DNA of 64,000 bases from Lentinula raphanica (taxonomy: Eukaryota > Basidiomycota > Agaricomycetes > Agaricales > Omphalotaceae). Positions within the stretch are counted from its first letter, which is position 1. Every line of letters starts with the position of its first letter. The stretch is taken from assembly GCA_027919835.1 (NCBI GenBank), contig JANVFP010000035.1, forward strand, positions 372,001 to 436,000, read 5' to 3'. Both the position numbers and the translations under genes were made by a program. Positions 30,304 to 39,807 of the stretch are shown here, in pieces. The notes beneath the pieces were generated by a model, which did no database searches, was not told where the DNA came from, and saw only the letters and a list, made by a program, of their open reading frames with translations.

Positions 30304-32769
30304 AACTGGTCACACCCCGTTTCCACCTGCTCCTTTCCCTTCATCCTCGCGCTATCAGAATCAGGAAGGGAAACCTCGGACAGGTCCAGCGCTACCCCAG
30401 CCCTTTCCATCTGGCAGTAAGGGACAATTGCCCCTCGGCCCTTGCTGCATCGGATGTGGGAAGAGGGGTCATACGCTCCACGAGCACAGACAGGAACATG
30501 GTCCACTCATCTGGGCGGTTCGTATCGGGGGCGAACTCTATTCCCCTGACAGGTCCACCAAGATTTGTGTCTTCTTCAACATCAAGGGTAGGTGCAATGC
30601 GACTAAAAAGTGTAGCGCCGCCAACCACAAATGCTCGCTTTGCGGCGGCAATCATAGCGCACTTGACCGCGACGCCACTTGCCCTTCCCGAACCTTCGCC
30701 TGATCCATTCTCCTGTCCAGGTCTTGCTCCTCCTCTTCCTTTTCATGATTTCTTGAACTCTGTGCATGACATTCCTCCGCTTCCCGGCACCCCTTCTGAA
30801 CTTATCGACTTCCGCTATAGAATCACAACACCATATTCCGCTGAAGCTTTTCTTGAGGCACTCACAGAATGCCATATCGCTCATCGATACCCGCTGCTTT
30901 TTGACAACCTCACAAAAGGTTTCCCTCTGGGTCACCTTCCACCTTTGTACGAACCTATCATCATGCCGAATCACCCTTCAGCAGAGAAAAACCCCAAAGC
31001 AATCAAAGAATACATTGAAACCGAGATCGAAGAGGGCCGGATGTTGGGCCCGATTGAATTTGAGGACTGTCGGAAGTTATTCGGAGGAGCCTTTGTCGTC
31101 TCCCCACTTATAGTGGCTGAGTCGATTCAAGGACCTGACAAACCACTTAAATTGCGGGTCTGCAGGAACCTCTCCAAGGAATGGAAGGATTCATCTGGAG
31201 CTCGATTTCCGAGTATCAACTCGTTTGTGGAGAAGGACCTTTTTCCCACCACGTTTGACATGGCGTCAAAATTGGCTCACTGGGTAAGTCTCTTTTCTGA
31301 CTCCCCTTCTCGGTTTCAGTTGTCTCTCTCTCGCGATGCGATACCCCGATATCATATCCACCCGTATCACACGATGTCGGTGATACAGTTGTTTATGCTC
31401 GATCCTCGATACCTGCCGATTTTATACCTGCCGATTCTCGATTTCCACTCGATTTATTATACTTTCGATTGAAATGCCTTTCGAGTTGTTTTGGCTGATA
31501 GAGCACTACCTCGATACAGGTGGCTATTGCTCCGAGGGGTACTCAGGGTTGTGGTATGGACATCAAGACGTTCCATCGGCAAACACCCACTCACCCAGCT
31601 CACCGCAAATATATGGTGGTACAAGGAACTGATGGGAAATTCTATATCGATGCCAATAATTGTTTCGGCTACGCGGGAGCCTCTAGCAATTCTGCGCAGA
31701 TGTCAGAAGCCACGAGAGACATTTTGATTTGCAGAGGTAGGTCTTTCTCGTCTATACCGCGATTCCATCTAACTTGGCTTAAGGTTTTGGCCCGATTGCC
31801 AAAACTGAGGACGATTTTCTCTTCCACCGAACCCCGATTGACTCCACGGCTCTCACCCTCTCTTATCGCTACAACAAACAGGATATTGTGAAGTCTTCAG
31901 CCCCACTCGGCGTTAAATGGCACCCCGATAAGGGTGACGAGGAGTTCATGGATGTGGTAGTCCATATCGGTTTTGAATGGGACTTCCCTAACCACCGTGT
32001 GTCCCTTCCCGAGGCCAAACGATTGAAGTACCTGTTTCGCCTGACACTCTTTCTAGAAGAGCACACTGGAAAAGGTTCAAAACCAGCCAAACTGGTTGAA
32101 GTGGAATCGATCTTTGGCACAGTGGTTCACTGCTCCTTTGTTTATCTAGAGGGTCGTCCCCACATGCCTCCCATTTCAAATTTTGCAGCCTCTTTTCACG
32201 GACGAGAAGATAACACAGGTAAATGGCCAACAACGATCGTGACTCGGGCAATAGAATGGTGGGTTGAGGCTCTTAGCAGCCCCGGGATTTACCGCCAACT
32301 CAAACCTCTCGGACCTCTCCAAGATCTAGGAATCTGGGCCGATGCTTCCGTGAGCTGGGGCATTGGAATCTGGATAGCAGGTTTCTGGGCAGGCTTCAAA
32401 CTGAAGGAAGGCTGGAAAATCCTCGGCCGTGATATCTGCTGGCTTGAGACAGTCGCAATCGAGCTGGTGATATACTTTCTCCTCGCACAAGATGTGCATG
32501 ATATACACCTACTTTTCCGCTCTGATAACGATGGCACTATTGGCGCTGTCCGTAAAGCTCGAAGTCCGAACTATTGGATCAACATGTCCGTCTCTCGGTG
32601 TTACTCCATTCTTGCTCCGTCCTCTATCCACCCTCATATGCGTTACATTAAATCTGCTGATAACCTGGCTGACCCCATTTCGCGTGGGATCTTGGGGCCA
32701 CCAGGCCAAAAGCTACCCAAATTATTTGAGCTCCCAGATGAGCTTCACCCTTTCATGTTTTATGTTTAG
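30304..32769 (+). pseudogene. Gag zinc-finger remnant, reverse transcriptase and RNase H of the YR element
   Basis: 30304-30703 encodes a Pro-rich linker and a Cys/His array (CCIGCGKRGH, KCSLCGGNH). A different frame from about 30690 carries the RT region (ERVAL-type lead PLPFHDFLNSVHDIPPLPG, then FGGAFVVSPL). Two gaps fit introns: 31284-31519 and 31737-31783 (47 bp). Joined across them, the frame continues through MDIKTFHRQ, CFGYAGASSNS and KTEDDFLFHR, the place of YXDD, so the catalytic DD survives but the Tyr is Thr. The RNase H-like part includes LGIWADASVSWG, ETVAIEL and RSDNDGTIGA, with conserved Asp-Glu-Asp, and ends IKSADNLADPISRG. Introns inside YR retroelements have been reported in DIRS-like families. 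The 5' truncation makes it a remnant. Confidence 0.68.
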
Positions 32770-32770
32770 C

Positions 32771-34270
32771 AGATTTGACATTACAGCGCCAGCAAGTGCT
32801 AGCGCGAGATCGGAGTGTCCCCGCAGCTCTGTCCCTCGAAACCACATTCGCTCTCGTTTCGCTATTGCCCACACTCCTTCCCCGGTTCCACAAACTACTA
32901 TCACAGCTGCCCTACCCGCTCCCATTCCTTCCAACTCCCATTTCCTACTGAACACCGCCTCTTCTCACTTCCGATTCCGGCCTAACCCTCAGCCTAACAT
33001 TCACTTGTCTGCTACCTCCAATGCAGTTCACCAGGTCTCACCTCCATCCTCCCATACTCCCGAGTACAACGACAATACACTGCTACCGCAAGTTCGAGCC
33101 AAAGATCGTTTACACGTGTGGTCCTCACCTTATTCAATATCCTTACGAGAAGAACGAATCCGAGAGTTTGGCATCAGCGTCGTGACCAAGGGCGAGGCTG
33201 CCAAAGCAACGGGTTTAGCGGACTCCACCAAATCAACATATGCAGCAGGACTTCGGCGATGGCACGAGTACTGTGATCTGGAGAAGATCCCACATGCACT
33301 CAGGATGCCTGCATCAATTACATTGGTGTTGGGTTTCATCGGTCATTACATGGGCACAGTCTCGGGTCTCACAATTCGAAGCTGGCTTTCAGGTATCCGA
33401 GCGTGGCATATCCAACATGGTGCACCCTGGTCTTTGGACAACTCCCCAGAGCTGAAAGTTGCTAGGGCCGGTGCTCGCACCGCAGGTGCGCATCATCGTC
33501 GTGCAATCCGAAACCCCATCACCCTGTCCCATATGACAGCCCTTTATCTCGGTTTGAATTTCGAGGTCCCCTTTCACTGCGCGGTCTGGGCTGTAGCTTG
33601 TATGGCTTTCTGGGGTTGTAGACGCTTGGGCGAGTTGACAGTTCCCAACACCAATGCTCTAAATCCTAAGCTTCATGCTCTTCGATCAACTCCAATAGGT
33701 TTCACTTTCAAACCAGATGGCTCCATGAAAGCAGTATCGTTTAGGATTCCGTGGACCAAGACGACATGGGAGCAGGGCGCTACTGTAATCGGCACGGCAC
33801 AATCAGAATCACTCAAACCTTTCTGCCCCTGCTGGGCCCTGCAAAGACATCTAGAGTTCAACAAGCCTGTTTCTCAGGATTTCTCTCTCTTCGCTTACAT
33901 CAATGATCTCGGACATCCTCAGAATATGACCAAATCGATCTTCTTAAACTTCTGCAGCAGCCTTTGGGCTAAGGTGGGACTTGACAATGTCCAGGGGCAC
34001 AGCTTCCGTATAGGCGGCGCAGTGGAACTCCTGCTCGCAGGTGTCTCACCAGAGGTTGTAGCAGCCACTGGGGGCTGGACCTCGCTTGCATTCTTACTGT
34101 ATTGGCGTCGCTTCGAGGAGATTATCCCAACCCATGTGTCCAAAGCATATGATACCAATCAGATCACTCGCCTGAAACGTAGCATGAACGATTATCAAAA
34201 AGCTAATAAAATCTCAAACTCTCTGATAGCTGCATGTAATTCTGGTATAGATATTTCGGACTTTGAGTAA
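32771..34270 (+). CDS. Tyrosine recombinase of the YR element
   Basis: About 500 codons stay open to TAA-containing sequence at 34270. The first 130 residues are low-complexity Ser/Pro-rich. A core-binding domain follows (KSTYAAGLRRWHEYCD). The catalytic domain shows Arg I in WGCRRLGELT, an HXXR box in GHSFRIGG, a Trp in GGWTS at the third histidine/tryptophan position and a Tyr in FLLYWRR. These are the lambda-integrase-type residues, as in DIRS and Ngaro elements and Cryptons. No ATG is well placed; the frame overlaps the RNase H end and an acceptor-like TTTAGCAG at 32765-32772 suggests splicing or fusion to the upstream frame. It would catalyse insertion of circular cDNA. Confidence 0.8.
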   Translation, partial: RFDITAPASASARSECPRSSVPRNHIRSRFAIAHTPSPVPQTTITAALPAPIPSNSHFLLNTASSHFRFRPNPQPNIHLSATSNAVHQVSPPSSHTPEYNDNTLLPQVRAKDRLHVWSSPYSISLREERIREFGISVVTKGEAAKATGLADSTKSTYAAGLRRWHEYCDLEKIPHALRMPASITLVLGFIGHYMGTVSGLTIRSWLSGIRAWHIQHGAPWSLDNSPELKVARAGARTAGAHHRRAIRNPITLSHMTALYLGLNFEVPFHCAVWAVACMAFWGCRRLGELTVPNTNALNPKLHALRSTPIGFTFKPDGSMKAVSFRIPWTKTTWEQGATVIGTAQSESLKPFCPCWALQRHLEFNKPVSQDFSLFAYINDLGHPQNMTKSIFLNFCSSLWAKVGLDNVQGHSFRIGGAVELLLAGVSPEVVAATGGWTSLAFLLYWRRFEEIIPTHVSKAYDTNQITRLKRSMNDYQKANKISNSLIAACNSGIDISDFE

Positions 34271-34452
34271 AGTTACCCAGACTCCTAGTAAAGTTTCGGA
34301 ACTTTGAGTAATAAAGTATAATGTAATTCATCCACCACCCTACAGCCTCTCGCTCTCTTTGGGGTTGACCTCCACTCCTCCTGGACCTCCGGCTTTCCGT
34401 TGGGAGCTCTAGGCTCTAGTTGGACGTAGGCCTGCCGGAGTCCAGGGTGGGA

Positions 34453-34539
34453 GCGCGGGGCCAAGCCCCAGCCAAACTCCCGTTACTCTTCACATTACGC
34501 TGCTTGATATAAACTCAGCAAGACGAGTGGATAGCTTAT
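34453..34539 (+). repeat. 87-bp direct repeat, copy 1
   Basis: Same sequence as 34795-34881 (offset 342 bp), starting GCGCGGGGCCAAGCCCCAGC and ending GGATAGCTTAT. Placement just 3' of a YR recombinase gene fits the split direct repeats of Ngaro/DIRS-like elements, but the 5' partner is lost so this is not proven. Confidence 0.8.
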
Positions 34540-34583
34540 TCCGAGATACGCACAGCCTATCGGAGGATAAGCGAAACGAAGGC

Positions 34584-34629
34584 GTGAGAGTCCTGTTTGG
34601 GCGCTTACCCTTTGCATCAGGACTCTCAC
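34584..34629. repeat. 12-bp perfect inverted repeat between the 87-bp copies
   Basis: GTGAGAGTCCTG at 34584-34595 and CAGGACTCTCAC at 34618-34629 are exact complements separated by 22 bases. They could form a hairpin or mark a recombinase-related site. Confidence 0.7.
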
Positions 34630-34794
34630 CTCTTCTGCATATATCGCCTTTGAAATCGCCCTCCTTCCCACCCTGGTACACTTCCTTAGTACTGCTACAG
34701 GCACAGGTTTTCTGACCAGTGTTCCGGTCTTGACTCGCGCGGTTCATTGAGATTCATTGGTTCCAGTTCCTAATCTTAAATTACTGGCCCACCC

Positions 34795-34881
34795 GCGCGG
34801 GGCCAAGCCCCAGCCAAACTCCCGTTACTCTTCACATTACGCTGCTTGATATAAACTCAGCAAGACGAGTGGATAGCTTAT
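34795..34881 (+). repeat. 87-bp direct repeat, copy 2
   Basis: Second copy of 34453-34539. It ends exactly where the left arm of the 62-bp inverted repeat begins (34882). Confidence 0.8.
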
Positions 34882-34943
34882 CCAGCCTCGCTGCAGAGAA
34901 AGAATTTGAGAGGTCACGTGCGTAAAAGGTTTTTCGTTTCTCC
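34882..34943. repeat. Left arm of an imperfect ~62-bp inverted repeat
   Basis: CCAGCCTCGCTGC, GAGAAAGAA, TGAGAGGTCAC and TTTCGTTTCTC occur in this order here and, inverted, at 37168-37229, with small gaps. The arms bound about 2.35 kb. They look like terminal inverted repeats of a DNA transposon into which the 789-bp elements inserted. Confidence 0.6.
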
Positions 34944-35575
34944 GCAAAGGGCTACTATGAGAAGCCAAGGGTTCCCACGCCCGACCTTTTTTGACCGAAT
35001 AATCCCGATCTGACCGTTTTGGACCGATTTCACTTTTCACAGCACGTGATGGCTTTAGGCGCTTGACCTATGGTTTCGCCGAGTCTTCATTTTTTGTGGT
35101 TGCTCTTCTTCATGAGAGATTCAGCTGGATTCAAGGATGTCAAAACATTACTTGTCAATAGAATTTCTACCAGGTCTCTTTTCCAGTGCTCAAAACTCAA
35201 AACACTCAAGAAATTCACTAAAAATTAGATGATCTGCCCTCTTCTGCCCTATAGTCTGTCACTCTAGCCTATCTGTCACATCGGGCGCGCGCACGCGCGC
35301 GCCAAAAATTGGTATACAGCAAATGAATTCTGTGAGATTTTCCCACTATTTCAGTGTATATACTGATAATAATGTACATATTCACGATGAATACATACTC
35401 ATCTGAGTTTTGCAAGAATTTTGAGTGTTTTTAACAAGATCTTGAACAGTTTTGAATACTGCCAGAACAGAGAACCCTCGGCACATTTGCTTCCGTTCCT
35501 TGGATAACCCTCGGGAGGTCAGTGGACGCCTGCGGCGTCCTCTGGCCCTCGGCATCACCAATTTTTCCCGCAAAG
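34944..35575. other. Non-coding interior with palindromic GC tract
   Basis: No gene is supported. GGCGCGCGCACGCGCGCGCC at 35284-35303 is an alternating CG near-palindrome. GGACGCC-TGC-GGCGTCC near 35523-35539 is a perfect 7-bp hairpin. Otherwise the stretch is AT-rich. Confidence 0.5.
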
Positions 35576-35583
35576 GAGAGAAA

Positions 35584-36372
35584 GGTTGACCGACCATTTA
35601 ACTGGGTTCCCACGGATGTTATCTGCATGTTATCTACACTGCAGATAACATCGTCGCCCGACTCCTCATTTTGCCTGGATAATTGAGCTGTAAGATAGCA
35701 TGTAGCACTTCAGCATTGTTTATTTCAATGCTAGGCAATGATATGTTGTTTACATGATCAGTAAAAAACACGTCAAAGCATAGAACAAGAGAATGTGCAG
35801 ATAACAAGCAGATAACGCTGAGCATTTCAACGTTAATCTAGTCAGTTCTGGTGGTGTGTATATTTTTGTTCATTATTCAACATTCATCTGTCACTCTACT
35901 CATCATCTCAGAGCTCTGCCAGTAGCCCCGCTTCTTTTCAATCATCTATTATTGTTGTTGTAATATTTGCCAGCATATCATACTTTCAATATGTTCGAGC
36001 GGCGAGCATCCAAACCACTTTGTCGAATATATAGTTGATTTTATTTCTGTCATCTGTGAACACACATGGCAAAGTGCTGCACTTTCAACTCTCGCTCTCA
36101 GTTATTATCGAGCAAAGTCATGCAATTTTGGCAGCTCATTTCAATCTGTATATCATCACTGTTACTTCCAAAAGTTGCTTTGGAGTCATGACTCTTTTCA
36201 AGGGGAGGGTACTTAGACTGGCCACTGTAAGCCTAAGTATACTACTTTCTACATAATATGAGCATTAGAGGTACTGGTGAGGTGTAGTACAATCGAGTTC
36301 TGAATCTCTCTCTTTTTCCTTTGTTTCTTTCCTCTTTTGGGTCTCGATACCCAGTAAAATGGTCGGAAAACC
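35584..36372. mobile_element. 789-bp TIR element, tandem copy 1 (hAT-like MITE)
   Basis: It begins GGTTGACCGACCATTT and ends AAATGGTCGGAAAACC, so the ends are inverted repeats of about 24 bp with three mismatches. GAGAGAAA precedes copy 1 (35576-35583) and follows copy 2 (37168-37175), an 8-bp target duplication as made by hAT-type transposases. No transposase is encoded. GATGTTATCTGC (35615-35626) and GCAGATAACATC (35641-35652) form an inverted pair, and GCAGATAAC recurs at 35797-35805 and 35808-35816, like subterminal transposase-binding repeats. TIR start GGTT is not the usual hAT CAG, so the superfamily is tentative. Confidence 0.78.
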
Positions 36373-36378
36373 GAGAAA

Positions 36379-37167
36379 GGTTGACCGACCATTTAACTGG
36401 GTTCCCACGGATGTTATCTGCATGTTATCTACACTGCAGATAACATCGTCGCCCGACTCCTCATTTTGCCTGGATAATTGAGCTGTAAGATAGCATGTAG
36501 CACTTCAGCATTGTTTATTTCAATGCTAGGCAATGATATGTTGTTTACATGATCAGTAAAAAACACGTCAAAGCATAGAACAAGAGAATGTGCAGATAAC
36601 AAGCAGATAACGCTGAGCATTTCAACGTTAATCTAGTCAGTTCTGGTGGTGTGTATATTTTTGTTCATTATTCAACATTCATCTGTCACTCTACTCATCA
36701 TCTCAGAGCTCTGCCAGTAGCCCCGCTTCTTTTCAATCATCTATTATTGTTGTTGTAATATTTGCCAGCATATCATACTTTCAATATGTTCGAGCGGCGA
36801 GCATCCAAACCACTTTGTCGAATATATAGTTGATTTTATTTCTGTCATCTGTGAACACACATGGCAAAGTGCTGCACTTTCAACTCTCGCTCTCAGTTAT
36901 TATCGAGCAAAGTCATGCAATTTTGGCAGCTCATTTCAATCTGTATATCATCACTGTTACTTCCAAAAGTTGCTTTGGAGTCATGACTCTTTTCAAGGGG
37001 AGGGTACTTAGACTGGCCACTGTAAGCCTAAGTATACTACTTTCTACATAATATGAGCATTAGAGGTACTGGTGAGGTGTAGTACAATCGAGTTCTGAAT
37101 CTCTCTCTTTTTCCTTTGTTTCTTTCCTCTTTTGGGTCTCGATACCCAGTAAAATGGTCGGAAAACC
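36379..37167. mobile_element. 789-bp TIR element, tandem copy 2
   Basis: Head-to-tail repeat of 35584-36372 at an offset of 795 bp, with no difference seen. The 6 bases between copies are GAGAAA, that is the 8-bp target copy shortened by two. Confidence 0.8.
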
Positions 37168-37229
37168 GAGAGAAACGAAACCTCTATACCATGTGACCTC
37201 TCATTCTTTCTCTCCGTAGCGAGGGCTGG
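37168..37229. repeat. Right arm of the ~62-bp inverted repeat
   Basis: Inverted, imperfect partner of 34882-34943; it includes the right copy of the GAGAGAAA target duplication at 37168-37175. Confidence 0.6.
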
Positions 37230-37411
37230 TTTAAGGAGCCTGGTCTGAACCGCAGATAAACGCGTCCCATCTGGTCAATTGAATTCATCGATTGAATGAG
37301 GTTACATAAAGCTATTTGGACCTTTTCGCGCAAACGGAACTTCGATAACAGAGCGAAGGGAGTCGGAACCAGATAGACCATCATTGATAGCTGTTTATGC
37401 TCATATGCACT

Positions 37412-39307
37412 TCACCTTGACTTCATTCGGTCCCGTGTAGGCTGAAAACTCTCGGGGAGCCCAGTATCCGACCAAGAGCCACCAGATATCAGTGTCGCAA
37501 GTCCTTTCGCGCACGACACAATTCGAGCCATGCCTGTCATAGGTAGAAATCGAGTCGGGAAGAACAAAAGCAGAAAACCCAGGAAGCTCACCGTGACCAC
37601 AATGACCAGCAATGATATATGCGCCGGGTTTTCCTTCGACATTACCGACAAAAGGAATATCTGACAGTTACGTAGAAGTCAAAATAGCGATGCCTGAGAA
37701 GCCAATACTAACTATCTCTTGTATAGCCCATGATACCTGCGAATAATCAGTGGGCTTTCCTGTCAAAACTCATGATATCATATTCACCAGTCCAATCGTA
37801 CAGAAACCCCTCTCCAGAACGTGTCTGAGATCGTTCGTCAGGATGCATATTCTTCTCATCCTGGCCTGAGCCAGAATCTTGCCATCCGACAAAATATTTG
37901 TTCATCGCGTCCTTAAGATACTCAGTGATCTCTGCTTGCTTTCCACCGTCATCAAGATGTCCTGAATCATTCGTGCATCCGAGCACGGCATCTAGATGGG
38001 GGACACTAGCCTTTCCACCGCCGAGGATGATGATACCGTCCTTCGGTCGCTGAACAAGGTAATCGAAGTTGTCCTGGATAACATGCGCCATATGCTAGAT
38101 GAACATCTGAGGATAGAAAACGAGTCACCTTTCCCCAGGAGTAACAACAGGTTCTATCCATCATCCCCTTGCCTGAATATGATGGTGTCGGGACTATGGC
38201 GGCGCATTGGCCCTGACCTGGAACAATGTTGCCTAGGAATTCAGGGAGCAATGTAGCAGTATACGCATTCGTAGCAAAGACGACCTTGTTCGCTCTGATC
38301 TGTCCTCGAGGGGTTGTTATGATCCACCGGGCAGTCGCCTCACTTGGCTGACCTGGATCCTTGTGGGTCAAGGCACTGACATTGGTTACAGGAGTGTGTG
38401 TTTGCAAGTTCAAGCCGTACTTGGAGAGACATAGCTGGAGGAGATGTAATACGAGCTTGTAAGGAAACAAGGAAGCTGCCGGGAAGGAAGCAGTAAGCAC
38501 TGCGTTGCGCATTCGTGTCAACTGAAGGAGAAGTGAGCGTTGAATATTTGAATCGTTAACTGTGTAAGCTATCTGATTACAGACGGCAGCGGAGCTACCT
38601 TTGAAATCACACAAGAGGACGGCACAGTGATATACTTACCTGCTTCGCTTCGTTGCTATCCGTTGTTAACTTTACCACTCCTTCTATGGGTCCACCGTCC
38701 TCTTTGAGCTCTTGGTATGACTTGAGCTTCTTATCTGCGGCTGCCTGGTCGATACAAGTGTCAAAAGATTCACCAAGCCAGAAATCGCAGTCGATTTGTT
38801 CTTCTTTGATAAGATGGTTCATCAAGTGAAGGTTTGCCTATAACACAAAATTAGGTTTCTCCCAGAATTGCTGCTCATCAGCAGACCATTTCGTGTGCGA
38901 GAATCTTCAGGGCCTCTTCCTTCCCGAAGCGCTCTTTGTATTCATGATACCCTTAGGAAAGCAATTTTCTGCCCGTCTTACTCAAGCAAAATGCAAAACG
39001 CTTGCTTGCCTTGAAATACATATGGCCTGCAGTGTCCACCATTTCTTCCTGTAGCGCCATCGCAGGCCTCTCTGGCCTCAAGCATGAGCACGGATTTGGG
39101 GGAATTGGACCCAGTCAAGAGATAATACGCGGTAGCAGCGCCTGATAGTCCGGATCCGATAATTACCACATCGACTGAAGGAGGTAAAGATTCCGTTGTT
39201 CGACAGCCCAGCAGCGGCGAGGAGCGAGTGTTCTGTAACCAGAAAGATAAACAAGGATCTTTTATAGGGAGACCAGGACTAGGATACGTCTCTGCTTCGA
39301 AGTACAT
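37412..39307 (-). CDS. FAD-dependent oxidoreductase, DAO family
   Basis: Eight exons: 39307-39010, 38951-38887, 38837-38640, 38521-38129, 38073-37788, 37736-37713, 37660-37592, 37533-37412; 484 residues with all phases consistent. The dinucleotide-binding motif is VVIIGSGLSGAATAY, followed by LEAREACDGATGRNGGH, typical of D-amino-acid-oxidase-like enzymes such as glycine oxidase and gamma-glutamylputrescine oxidase. Later motifs are KVVFATNAYT, DYLVQRPKDGIIILGGG, DWTGIMGYTRD and a C-terminal GAYIIAGHCGHGMAR. It would oxidise a primary or secondary amine to imine with O2, cytosolic or peroxisomal, though no clear PTS1 is seen. The first intron begins GC, and exon 6 is 24 nt. An upstream in-frame Met lies before 39307; I chose the one after which similarity-like content begins. 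Confidence 0.85.
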
Positions 39308-39807
39308 GGTGGTCGTGGAACAGAAATCGACGAAGTTCGCACGCAAGTTCCTACTCACCCAGCAAGCGCTCGGGCGCTTATTTCTTTCAGGGTCTATACC
39401 GACGCCCATCAAACTTCACCTGCGGCCTGGAGTACGGATGAATTATCTCGTTCTGGCTAGCGGGATCCTTACCGAACGCAGAGACAGAAAGCCAGCCGCT
39501 CTCCTGTTACAAAAAGGGCCCACAATTCGTGTAAGAGCTCTGAAAACCGCAGCCCCCACCATTCGTATCCGATCGATATCCTCGAATTTCAGCTATTTCA
39601 GCAGGCGGAGCCGACGGTGAAGTTGGTAACTTGTTTCGAGTTCAATTCAACATCAGGGTTGCAGTGCCGATGGAGTCACCCTCATTTGGTATCTTGATAT
39701 CTTGGAACAAATTTAAATTGTTCATACCGTTTTAAAATCTACTCCCTTTCTCTTTCTCTTTCTTTCACCGCCCCGCTTTCCCCTCACTGTCTAGCTGCAA
39801 AATCGCA

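Larger units (their letters stand above)
30304..34270 (+). mobile_element. 5'-truncated tyrosine-recombinase (DIRS/Ngaro-like) retroelement
   Basis: The region joins a Gag C-terminal zinc-finger piece, an RT plus RNase H frame and a tyrosine recombinase, the combination that defines YR retroelements. The left end stops inside gag and abuts the 5' flank of the alpha/beta hydrolase, so the 5' part and any left terminal repeat are gone. Two direct 87-bp copies lie beyond the recombinase and may be the right-hand split repeats. There is no integrase or LTR. The zinc-finger to RT junction needs a +1 shift near 30690, which may be decay, and the RT part needs splicing, so the copy is probably not autonomous. 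Confidence 0.75.

Noticed and set aside
38095..38128. 34-bp intron in the FAD oxidoreductase
   Set aside because: Too short for a spliceosomal intron. Using the acceptor at 38074 gives a normal 55-bp intron and a better protein.
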